From assembly GCA_014885115.2 (NCBI GenBank), contig WKLE02001103.1, positions 1 through 11,152 on the forward strand: DNA of 11,152 bases, read 5' to 3'. Origin of the DNA: Asterionellopsis glacialis (taxonomy: Eukaryota > Bacillariophyta > Plagiogrammaphyceae > Rhaphoneidales > Asterionellopsidaceae). Under the pieces are notes generated by a model. It was not told the DNA's origin. It searched no databases and saw nothing but the letters and a program-made list of their open reading frames with translations. Below, piece after piece: positions 1 to 7,249 of this stretch (positions are counted from its first letter, which is position 1; each line of letters opens with the position of its first letter). Position numbers and translations under genes: made by a program.

Positions 1-234
1 GTTGAGACTGAAGCAACCTTCAAGTATATTTCAAGACATGTCCCATTGATTGGTCCTGAAGAACTTCATCGATTTGTGGACTTCATATTTTGCACATTAT
101 TATCTTCTGAAAGAGGGAGTAACATTACTATGCCCTATGTTGCTAGTGCTGATTGTGGCACAACACAACAATCAGACAATCAACACACAAAAAGAAGAGA
201 AAACTTTTATTTAAGGGTGAAAATTATGAGCTAG
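1..234 (+). CDS. Partial open frame at left edge, unrecognised
   Basis: A reading frame is open from the first base of the window and ends at TAG at 232-234, giving 77 codons with no start visible at the left edge; the first internal Met codon is at 46. The early part (through about base 110) has a protein-like alternation of charged and hydrophobic residues, including a PEELHRF stretch. The second half is polar and less convincing. It could be the last exon of a host gene running in from the left, or more of the decayed retroelement material that follows. I do not recognise a family. Without the sequence to the left neither its start nor its frame can be confirmed. Confidence 0.2.
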   Translation, partial: VETEATFKYISRHVPLIGPEELHRFVDFIFCTLLSSERGSNITMPYVASADCGTTQQSDNQHTKRRENFYLRVKIMS

Positions 235-308
235 TTTAAAGAGTTAGTTTTATGCTGGAGAAATCTGGCAATTTCGTAAGAAGTAAATATTCAGGAAATA
301 TTAGTAAA

Positions 309-776
309 TGGTAAACTCTTGAGTCCATCTGCTTGTCTCCGCATCAATCAGCCATCCTCCAGAGTGTCCTACAGGGGGTGTAGTTCATGTAGGCCTTCAC
401 CACGAAGGAAAGCATGGGTCATTGATTAATGTGCTGGTCTGGTAGTAATCTGCTGTCTGCAAATCACTTGGTCTAGATTGTTAAACCAATCCAGTAATTC
501 CCTAGAGGACCTGTGTTTGAAGTATGGGAACTCCACAGGGAATTTCTCCTTGGAGTTTTGATCCCTCGAATTGGATAACAGGCTGATTTTAGCATACTTC
601 ACCTTCATCAGTTTCTGTTCTTCTGTGCTTAGCATTTCAAGTGGGATAGGAGGCATCGGGTATGATAGCTCCAACCATTGCCTTGGTTGGGGACAGCAAC
701 CTTCATGGTGAGTCAATAAAGTGGAAATTGGAAATGTTACATACTTACTACTTTTTGCATGGAGTGTTCTTAACAC
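309..776 (-). pseudogene. Broken gag-like retroelement fragment
   Basis: On the minus strand a frame starts at 776 and runs to a stop at 426-428. The same frame then continues with similar character but with further stops until about 300. The part before the first stop carries a stretch FPYFKHRSSRELLDWFNNLD followed by a short polar helix. Directly after the stop comes HAFLRGEGLHEL. This order, an aromatic-rich helix with DWF then a helix ending in an (L)LxG-E-L pattern, resembles the N-terminal capsid-like part of Ty3/gypsy or copia gag proteins. At least three in-frame stops lie between 428 and 300, so it cannot encode a full protein. The gag assignment is by pattern only; reverse transcriptase, integrase and protease are not seen nearby. 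It fits the repeat-rich character of both window ends. Confidence 0.38.
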
Positions 777-1014
777 TATGCACTATGCTGACAACAATTA
801 TGAAAAGGGAGTAGACTTTGTTAGAGTAGATAATTATGAGCTATTTTAACTAGGACTAAAAAACACTTGCCAATCCACTGGTCAGTCTTTGACACCTATT
901 TTATGTATGTTTTTAAGGGAAGTACCAACAAATCTAAGTAAGCAACATCATTATGAAACTACAACTTCAGTAGTCACTGGTGGTGTTTAGTTACAATTGA
1001 CTGCTACTTTTAGA
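777..1014. other. Spacer between decayed fragments, nothing recognised
   Basis: This AT-leaning stretch contains no frame of note, no RNA gene and no clear repeat. It probably belongs to the same decayed repeat material as its flanks, but nothing in the sequence proves that. Confidence 0.3.
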
Positions 1015-1460
1015 TCCAGAACAAATGTAACTAACACTGCAACAATGAATGGCAATGGCACTGGTGCTACTGGAGGGACCAGTGGGCATACAGTACCTGC
1101 CTAAGTTTCACCTCCAGCATCCCCAGCAGGTTCAATTAACAAAAGTCTGCTGTTACTAACAACAACAACAATATACCAATGACATAGTATCCGTCAGCAA
1201 TACAAATGTAAACCTGACATTGGAGGCTTCTTTTGCCCATGTGGATGGGACTACTGCATTAAACAGCCAACCCAGAATGTCCACTCATGAGATCAGCCTC
1301 CTTTGTCAGCATAATAGGCAGACCACTACAGTGAATCCTGAGGGTGACCACCTTTATGTGGGGGGTCAAAGGGTTGACACTAGTTGTGAACAACCCATTG
1401 CAAGTGATCCTGGCTTTAGGAAACCACTTGATGCTCATTTTACAAGTAGATGAAAGTCGG
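1015..1460 (+). pseudogene. Possible decayed coding stretch, plus strand
   Basis: Codon-like composition on the plus strand suggests an old coding region: a Gly/Thr/Asn-rich run near 1020-1105, a Pro/Ser/Ala-rich run near 1110-1140, and near 1206-1285 a frame reading GGFFCPCGWDYC. It then shifts into a frame that reads a TTTVNPEGDHLYVGG-like run near 1320-1375. Stops interrupt every frame. The Cys/Gly/His-rich piece followed by an N-x-GG run is loosely like the C-terminal zinc-binding segment of some gag proteins, but the order of Cys and His is not complete. If it is gag it lies on the opposite strand to the fragment at 309-776, so the two would come from different insertions. An alternative is chance openness in repeat-derived DNA. 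No function is proposed. Confidence 0.2.
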
Positions 1461-2042
1461 ATTTTATTTTTATTTAACATTTTACTAGTTGCTTTTTTAC
1501 GACTTCGACATACCTTACGATATTTTATATTATGTTGCCTGCACGAAATTCACTAGTTAAATTCGCTTGCTTGTTCTTTTTGACTTGTCAATGAAATTCT
1601 TGCCCGCACTCCTGGGAGAAAAGTGCAGTCTGTGGTGGTCACCAGCATGGACACTCCTGACGTGTTAGTGAAAATCACCACAGGTGACACCACTCCCGGA
1701 ATGCCTCTGTATTATACGAAATCTACGAGAAGTGCCTTCAAATCTACGTTCCATGCACCAATATCCGCGGTCAAAAATGACCGGGAAAATTCCATGTGAA
1801 CATACAAGAATTCAGTTCTTTGAAAAATTAACGATGACGTAATGAGTGCGTGAAGCTTGATAGCATCAACGTCTGACGTCATCTTTCCGAATTTTTCATT
1901 CATGTTTGAGAATGATGATGTCAGAACAAATGTCAATGTCAGGGAGCCAGAAAAAACGAGACACGTTCCGCCTCTTTCTGTGAGACACAGAAAAGAATGG
2001 TTTCTCATTCGCCTGATTGTTACCGTCCAATCAATTTGTGGT
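1461..2042. other. Long non-coding upstream stretch
   Basis: No convincing gene was found here. A 98-codon minus-strand frame (1712-2008) starts and ends without any recognisable motif and is not supported. The segment holds three TGACGT sites (1658, 1835, 1874) and a CCAAT motif at 2027-2031. It lies 0.85-1.4 kb upstream of the zinc-finger gene start, so it may belong to a distal promoter or be intergenic repeat. Confidence 0.4.
1658..1881. promoter_or_regulatory. Three TGACGT (CRE/bZIP-type) sites
   Basis: TGACGT occurs at 1658-1663, TGACGTAA at 1835-1842 and the full palindrome TGACGTCA at 1874-1881. The last is the classical cAMP-response element bound by bZIP dimers. In the diatom Phaeodactylum, TGACGT/ACGTCA elements mediate CO2/cAMP response of a carbonic anhydrase promoter. 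Here they sit about 1.0-1.24 kb before the start codon of the zinc-finger gene, which is far for a compact algal promoter. A regulatory role is inferred from motif identity and clustering only. Confidence 0.3.
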
Positions 2043-2056
2043 TCTCTCTAGAGAGA
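2043..2056. repeat. 14-bp perfect GA/TC palindrome
   Basis: TCTCTCTAGAGAGA is its own reverse complement. The half TCTAGAGAGAG recurs at 2806-2816 in the leader of the downstream gene, close to the (GA)11 run. It may be a relic of microsatellite expansion or a GAGA-type binding site; the sequence does not decide. Confidence 0.6.
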
Positions 2057-2090
2057 GTGATGGGGATTCTTGATTGTAAAGACATCAAAA

Positions 2091-2307
2091 GTACCAGTAC
2101 CTGTATTAATACCTGGTACCAGGTATAACATACATACAGGTACCGTATCAAGACAAGTGACAGTTACACAGACGTTATCAATATCAAATTAAAACTTGTA
2201 TATACGCTACTTACAGTACCGGGTATAAAGAATAGGAAATTGTACCAGGTGTACCTGGGTACAGTATTAAATTATCGGTAGGGACGGTCCAATAATTGTA
2301 CAGGTAC
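2091..2307. repeat. GTACC/CAGGTAC cluster with nested palindrome
   Basis: About 220 bases are studded with GTAC-centred motifs on both strands: 2091, 2097, 2116, 2139, 2215, 2242, 2250, 2258, 2298 and 2303. The centre is an 18-bp perfect palindrome, ATACCTGGTACCAGGTAT, at 2109-2126. It is framed by perfect 10-bp arms GTACCTGTAT (2097-2106) and ATACAGGTAC (2134-2143). Together they can form a cruciform or hairpin of 19 paired bases, with 2 unpaired bases on one side and 7 on the other. Further imperfect copies follow (GTACCAGGTGTACCTGGGTAC at 2242-2262). The cluster is about 0.6-0.8 kb upstream of the zinc-finger start codon. It could be a multi-site protein-binding region, a decayed foldback element or a complex repeat. 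Confidence 0.7.
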
Positions 2308-2311
2308 AAGT

Positions 2312-2640
2312 AGCCATCAGTCTCGTGCGTGAAAATTCCTGTATTTTGTCTATGTATGTAAATAGCTGTAAATTCTAGTCTTTTTTCAATTCTCTTGTTT
2401 AATTTTTTTTCTTTCTGTTATATGGTTGTAACCATGTCACTGACATATAGGCACTTTTGAATTTTTTAGTGACAATTAAGGTCTTTTTCAATATAAAACT
2501 TGAAGTGATATAGCTGATGATAGTAGGAATATTGCTAAAATTTGCGAATTCGAAATATCAAATATTATATTTACACAGAACCTAAATTTTACATTGAAGC
2601 AGCAAAAAAGAACACGACGAGATCCCACGATTGAATTCAA
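2312..2640 (+). promoter_or_regulatory. AT-rich putative promoter region of zinc-finger gene
   Basis: This segment is AT-rich with T-runs (2382-2411) and has no gene. A TATAAAA-like box lies at 2492-2498 and a small inverted repeat, ATGGTT-GT-AACCAT, at 2422-2435. The base composition switches from AT-rich to purine-rich near 2600-2640, which would fit a transcription start somewhere around there. The TATA-like box is weak evidence in an AT-rich background, so the promoter position is an inference from placement. Confidence 0.3.
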
Positions 2641-2897
2641 CTACTGCAAGTAAGCAAAAGAGTAAGTAGACAACAGACGATTTCGAATCAAGAGCGAAGA
2701 GAGAGAGAGAGAGAGAGAGAACCTTCGAGTCACGACCAGCAGACGCAGAAAGACAAAAGTCTTGCCTAACAAGACTGTAACGAACAATGATACGGATGGT
2801 TCTTGTCTAGAGAGAGAAACAGTGAGAACGCAAACAGAAAGAACAGTTACATCTTATATCAACATCAACACTTAGGAATATCAGTGGACTCAAATCG
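2641..2897 (+). promoter_or_regulatory. Purine-rich 5' leader of zinc-finger gene
   Basis: The 250 bases before the start codon are rich in A and G and contain the (GA)11 run at 2699-2720. An in-frame TGA at 2823-2825 shows that the coding frame cannot extend further upstream without splicing. A consensus-type splice donor, GTAAGT, sits at 2662-2667, and acceptor-like CAG sequences lie at 2748-2750 and 2882-2884. A 5'-leader intron is therefore possible, but nothing here confirms it. Confidence 0.35.
2699..2720. repeat. (GA)11 microsatellite
   Basis: Eleven uninterrupted GA units lie about 180 bases before the start codon of the zinc-finger gene. GA runs of this kind are common in 5' leaders and are prone to length variation. 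Confidence 0.9.
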
Positions 2898-5800
2898 ATG
2901 CTGGCACATTTGAATCTAGGGGATAGCAAAAAGGCAGTTGTAGCAGAGGGAGAAACCAAGAGGATTGTTGGTGGGATTGAAACAAGTTGCAGTCGTACAA
3001 GGGAGATTCAGAAACCTAAGGAGTCATTCTTATACAACAGCAGTAGCATCAGCAACAGCAACAACCAAGCCCGACTGGGACTAAGACACCAACAGACCTC
3101 ATCTCCTCCTCCTCCTCAGCAGCAGCAGCAAACGAACAGTGATAGTAGCACTAAAAGTACGACTGAAAGTCTTGGAACACCAAGGTTAAGACAGAATCAG
3201 CAGCGACAACAACAACAGCCACAGCCTCACAGTACCGCGAAACTTCCAGCTTCGATCAATCACAATTCGATTAGAGGAAATTTTGAACAAGTCGACGCAG
3301 ACAACAGCGTCACCAACGGCAACACCATTAGTTTGAACACTTATAACAAGAATACGATGATGGAATCGTCAATAATAGGCGTCCCATCCTCTCCCACTAC
3401 GGCTACCAACAATGGTACGGAAATAGTACCTTCGCCTCAGCGGCAAGACCAGCAGCAACATCAGCCACCGCATACAATACTCGGAATTGGAAATATCAAC
3501 AACACCAACAACCAAAACGCAACAACAGCATCAACAACCATGGATACATCCGCGTTAGGGGTTATATTAGGAACACCTGATACAACATCAACAGCACCAT
3601 CAACACCTGATATATCTGTTGATTTTACATTGATGGAAAAAATATCATTACGTACTGCTGTACCAACAGAAGAAGTACAATTTCCTGCAGATTTACCTTC
3701 ATCACCATGGTTTGTGGATGGCGGAAATTTGTTGTCTCAACAACAACCTCAAACAAACATTAGTTTTGGCAATGCCAGCAATGATAATAGAACACAAGCA
3801 ACAACGACTTCATCATCATCACCATCATGGATGCAAAGTAGGAATGCTACATCTTTGGGTATAAACATTATCAACAATAATAAATATACATCATCATCCA
3901 CACCGCCGCCACCACCACCATCCTCAGCACCACCCATGACTTTGTTACGTTGGGATTCCAAAGAATCAGGACCAACACCAGCACCGATCAGTGGTAGTGG
4001 ACTAGGAATGTGGAATATAATAACAGCCGAACAGCACCAGCAAGATGAAACTCAAAGACGTATCCTACAGCAACAACAGCAGCCACAGTCATATCTATCA
4101 ACTTCGTCGCCAGGTGGGGCTGGTGTTGTACGGTGGAGACCTACTTCTTCCACTTCCTCGTTGGATATTTCAGGAGGAATTGGAGTACAACAGAGCTTCC
4201 CATCCTTACCAACACCCTCTACTACTCTAAAACCACGGCCAACACTACAACCAGAAACTCATACATCTCCTGGTAGATTACTTTGGAGTCCTGGTGCACC
4301 ACCACCACCACCATCTGTCAATAGGCAAGGATGTGTAAAAGCCACAAGTTTCATTCCAGATGTAGGAGGCATGACAGAGCACAATAAAAACAGACAAAAA
4401 CAGCAACAACAACCATCTCCTTCACATTCAAATAATCCATGGAATGAAAGGGTGCCAATACCACAAAACTACTTGAATCGGGGTGGTCTTTTCCCTAGTC
4501 CTAGACCCGGTCCTAGTAATGTTCCACATCAGCACCAGCATCATTCAAATACCTCATCCTATGGTAGTCCTGCACGAGGAGGTATTCGACGATGGAGTGC
4601 TACTGGTGGTACTTCACCATATGATCAACATCAGCATTATCATCAGCAACAACCACACCATCAAAAGCAGTCACCACTCATGAGTGCTAGGTCTAGTAGT
4701 CCGGGGTTACCCCGTAGTGGCATTGGTGGTATTGGAGAATATCAACGTCAAACTGGATCAAGTCCGAACAGGTCCTTGTCTTCATCATCCACAACAGGTG
4801 GAGCTGGAGGAGTAGGAGTAGGACGTCCAACATCTGCACCTCAACGATCTTCCTCTGAAGTACTGAAAACACTGTTACGAAAAAAGGCATGTTTGTATGA
4901 ACCTGAAACATCACCAGCTGTAGCACTCATTACATGGCTTGTGGGGAGAGCATTGGCACTGACATATGGTCACTTTTCAAGACAACAACTTCAATCCGGT
5001 GTACATGGGTGTGTAGCCTCCAAGATTGAATCGGGCATTATCACTCGTACCAAGGTAAATCGATGTATGCAAATTATATTGAATTCATGTTTTCATTATA
5101 TCATCCCCGCCCCTGGTGGTGGTGAAGAAAGTAGTGAATTATTCCGTGCTAACTTTGCACAAACAACAACAGATGATTCGCCTTTGATTCAGACTCTCCA
5201 AGCTCCATGGGATGATATATGCATTGATCCTGAGTCAATTTTACAAGCTTCTACTACCGATGATGGAGGGAGTGGATCATCACCTCCTTTGTCATCTATC
5301 AATAGTGCTACTGCTGCTACAAGTGGTGATGGAACTGGAGGAGGTGACTCCACCAGCACCAGCAAACGAATAGTCTTACTTTGTTTCAATGAAAATGTAC
5401 GATCTGCCGATGATGTCTTTTATTGCCACCATGAATTCATTCGTGATACGGCCAATGCTTCAAGAATTCAATTGACAGCTCAAGAATGGCAAGCATTCTT
5501 TGGGAAGAGTACGATGAAAGATTTGACAGGTAAGACAAGAATGATGGGTGGTACTAGTTATTGTGGAGGTGACGAGACCAGTATGATGGGTCCACTTGAT
5601 GTCCTTGGACAATTAAGTTCTAAAGATTTAGCACGATTCCGTACGACTTGGTGTGCCAAACGGTATGAACATGACAAATGTCTTTGTGGATTTGCTCATG
5701 TCGACATCAATGGTGGATGGTTACGTCGGAATCCAACAGTCCATTCCTACAAGGATAAGATGTGTCCGTTCGTAACGACCATCAAGGATAGTCGTTTTGT

Positions 5801-6521
5801 GGGCGGTGGTCCACGGTATTATGTGATCAATGAATGTTCTACAGGTATTGATTGCGATTATGCGCATTCAAAAGAAGAAGTTGACTATCATCACTTACAA
5901 TACAAACGTGAAGTTTGTTATGGAGTTCCTCTTACTGCTAGTGCTACCCCATGTTCATTATCTCGGGGAAGAGGAGAAGGAGATGGGTCAGCCGCATCTG
6001 GCAGTAGCAAAACTGCTCAAGGTATTTGTGATTTAGGTGATATCTGTCCCAAGTTACATACAGCTGAATCCATTACGTACAAAAGCAATGTAATGAGCGG
6101 TGCAAAAGATGGTCACCAGTCATCACCTAAATTGGCATCCAATTATAATATTGGACGGCGAAAACCATCTCTTGCTACTCTTGATGACCCACAACAACAA
6201 CAGCATAAATACTCATCTATTGGAGAGGGAAAGACACAACATGGGGCTATGCCCAAGGGTGCCCCTATGTTATATATCAAACCAGCACCTACATCTGAAT
6301 TTGATAAACACTTTGCAATGCCAGGTTTACAAAGTTTATTCCGAAGACATTGCGCTGTCCTTGTGGCACATCTTCGTGGTCACAATGGTGACAATTTTTA
6401 TTATAGTTACTTTGGGGAAGAACAAGAAAAAAAAGAAAAAATGAATCGGAGAAACAAGTCAATTGAAGATACTAGTGAAGGTGAAGGAGCTGACGTTTCA
6501 GTCGTTCAGAAACGAAACTAA
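2898..6521 (+). CDS. CCCH-type zinc-finger protein, large low-complexity N-terminus
   Basis: This is a single-exon frame of 1207 codons. The start is the first Met after an in-frame TGA at 2823. Residues 1-650 are mostly low complexity: Gln runs (about 74-79, 100-107, 390-398), Ser/Thr/Asn tracts and Pro runs, with one more ordered island near 237-275 (PDISVDF to SPWFVDG). Residues about 650-738 form a compact, hydrophobic, probably helical block (RKKACLYEPETSPAVALITW onward, ending HYIIP). Residues about 823-868 form a second ordered block (IVLLCFNENVRSADDVFY to AFFG). The fingers follow: C919-C928-C930-H934; C956, then C980-x5-C986-x3-H990; C1007, then C1044-x5-C1050-x3-H1054. The last two keep the C-x5-C-x3-H core of CCCH fingers, but their first Cys is 23 and 36 residues away instead of 7-9. 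CCCH fingers usually bind single-stranded RNA, so an RNA-binding, post-transcriptional regulator in nucleus or cytoplasm is inferred. No signal peptide or membrane segment is seen. The low-complexity half suggests a capacity for condensates. The frame ends in an A-rich, charged tail and a different frame looks coding just beyond it. Confidence 0.88.
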   Translation: MLAHLNLGDSKKAVVAEGETKRIVGGIETSCSRTREIQKPKESFLYNSSSISNSNNQARLGLRHQQTSSPPPPQQQQQTNSDSSTKSTTESLGTPRLRQNQQRQQQQPQPHSTAKLPASINHNSIRGNFEQVDADNSVTNGNTISLNTYNKNTMMESSIIGVPSSPTTATNNGTEIVPSPQRQDQQQHQPPHTILGIGNINNTNNQNATTASTTMDTSALGVILGTPDTTSTAPSTPDISVDFTLMEKISLRTAVPTEEVQFPADLPSSPWFVDGGNLLSQQQPQTNISFGNASNDNRTQATTTSSSSPSWMQSRNATSLGINIINNNKYTSSSTPPPPPPSSAPPMTLLRWDSKESGPTPAPISGSGLGMWNIITAEQHQQDETQRRILQQQQQPQSYLSTSSPGGAGVVRWRPTSSTSSLDISGGIGVQQSFPSLPTPSTTLKPRPTLQPETHTSPGRLLWSPGAPPPPPSVNRQGCVKATSFIPDVGGMTEHNKNRQKQQQQPSPSHSNNPWNERVPIPQNYLNRGGLFPSPRPGPSNVPHQHQHHSNTSSYGSPARGGIRRWSATGGTSPYDQHQHYHQQQPHHQKQSPLMSARSSSPGLPRSGIGGIGEYQRQTGSSPNRSLSSSSTTGGAGGVGVGRPTSAPQRSSSEVLKTLLRKKACLYEPETSPAVALITWLVGRALALTYGHFSRQQLQSGVHGCVASKIESGIITRTKVNRCMQIILNSCFHYIIPAPGGGEESSELFRANFAQTTTDDSPLIQTLQAPWDDICIDPESILQASTTDDGGSGSSPPLSSINSATAATSGDGTGGGDSTSTSKRIVLLCFNENVRSADDVFYCHHEFIRDTANASRIQLTAQEWQAFFGKSTMKDLTGKTRMMGGTSYCGGDETSMMGPLDVLGQLSSKDLARFRTTWCAKRYEHDKCLCGFAHVDINGGWLRRNPTVHSYKDKMCPFVTTIKDSRFVGGGPRYYVINECSTGIDCDYAHSKEEVDYHHLQYKREVCYGVPLTASATPCSLSRGRGEGDGSAASGSSKTAQGICDLGDICPKLHTAESITYKSNVMSGAKDGHQSSPKLASNYNIGRRKPSLATLDDPQQQQHKYSSIGEGKTQHGAMPKGAPMLYIKPAPTSEFDKHFAMPGLQSLFRRHCAVLVAHLRGHNGDNFYYSYFGEEQEKKEKMNRRNKSIEDTSEGEGADVSVVQKRN

Positions 6522-6775
6522 GAATCGATACTGATGATCATCCTTATCATCATATTAAATCCGCGCCCATGCCAAAGGCATTGGTGGATGATTCTGCGTT
6601 GGAGTTGAAACAGTCTTGCGCGGCTTTGTATGTTTCTTCTGGGATCTTACTTGTTGGGATGTGTCCGTATGGCACTCAGATCTATGTTATTTTGTATGTA
6701 CTATGCATGAGTTTCGACACTTTGTATTCCATGCATACACTTTTGATTTGTTACATGTTTTTTGGGGGGTTCTAG
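6494..6775 (+). other. Possible out-of-frame C-terminal extension / 3' UTR
   Basis: Directly after the zinc-finger gene's stop (6519-6521) a second plus-strand frame is open from 6494 to a stop at 6773-6775. Its first 45-50 residues are protein-like, for example DDHPYHHIKSAPMPKALVDD then SALELKQSCAALYV, before turning into Cys/Tyr/Phe-rich junk. The frame carries a TGA at 6491-6493, so it can be joined to the gene only downstream of 6493. That would need either an indel between 6494 and 6519 or an intron ending at a CAG (6501 or 6509). One donor-acceptor pair that fits the phase is GTGACA at 6388 with the CAG ending at 6509. The simpler reading is that all of this is 3' UTR. Confidence 0.3.
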
Positions 6776-7222
6776 CGAATACTACTTTCGTTTTGTGTTG
6801 TTTCCAAGTTTTTGAAAGAACAGCGATTGAAAGATTGGAAGTCCTAGAGATAGCAGTTCCATGACGTGACACATGCACAAACTATATATTACTATGTTGT
6901 GGTGTCAAGAGAGCTATGCATTTTCTCTCTATGTTTTTCCTCTGTCCAAATCTACGGACAAACAAGAAAGAAAGAGAATACATTTTGGAGAACATACGAA
7001 AGAGAGAAGCATTACACGCTGTTTCTTGCTGTATACTAAATTGATAACTAAAACTAAATAGCTACTCTCTAAACAAACCCAAAGCATATTATGCCACAAA
7101 CTTTTTCGACCTATAAATCTCTTCATGAAATTCGAGGTACCATTAAAAGAAAGTGGCGTGTGAAAAGGTCTCTTGTTCCTGTAGCCAAAATAAAGGATCA
7201 TAATGCCTTCCAATCACCTCCT
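6776..7222. other. Intergenic region between converging genes
   Basis: This should hold the 3' UTR and cleavage regions of both genes. No clear polyadenylation consensus, RNA gene or additional protein gene is visible. Several frames of 60-94 codons are open here on both strands, but none has a motif or protein-like composition. A single TGACGTGA motif occurs near 6863. Confidence 0.4.
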
Positions 7223-7249
7223 TCTCTCTCTCTCTCTCTCTCTCTCTCT
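7223..7249. repeat. (TC)13 microsatellite touching the NAE1 stop
   Basis: Thirteen TC units plus one T run up to the NAE1 stop codon. Read on the minus strand, the stop TAG (7250-7248) supplies the first AG of an (AG)n run that opens the 3' UTR. Length changes in the run would alter only the 3' UTR: the T of the stop lies before the repeat and is always followed by AG, so the stop survives slippage. Confidence 0.9.

Noticed and set aside
1120..1153. CAGCAG...CTGCTG inverted repeat as a possible tRNA or structured RNA
   Set aside because: It has only six-base arms, with no cloverleaf, anticodon arm or T-loop consensus around it.
1712..2008. 98-codon minus-strand frame in the upstream region
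   Set aside because: It has no recognisable motif, a composition typical of random AT-rich DNA, and no continuation of coding character past its ends.
3749..3961. Gly/Asp/Val-rich minus-strand frame inside the zinc-finger gene
   Set aside because: It is the complement of the repetitive Ser/Pro/Thr codons of the real gene; low-complexity DNA keeps the antisense open.
6100..6444. 114-codon plus-strand frame overlapping the zinc-finger C-terminus
   Set aside because: It is a shifted shadow of the real gene: His/Leu/Asn-rich, ending in a Lys run at the A-tract, without motif.
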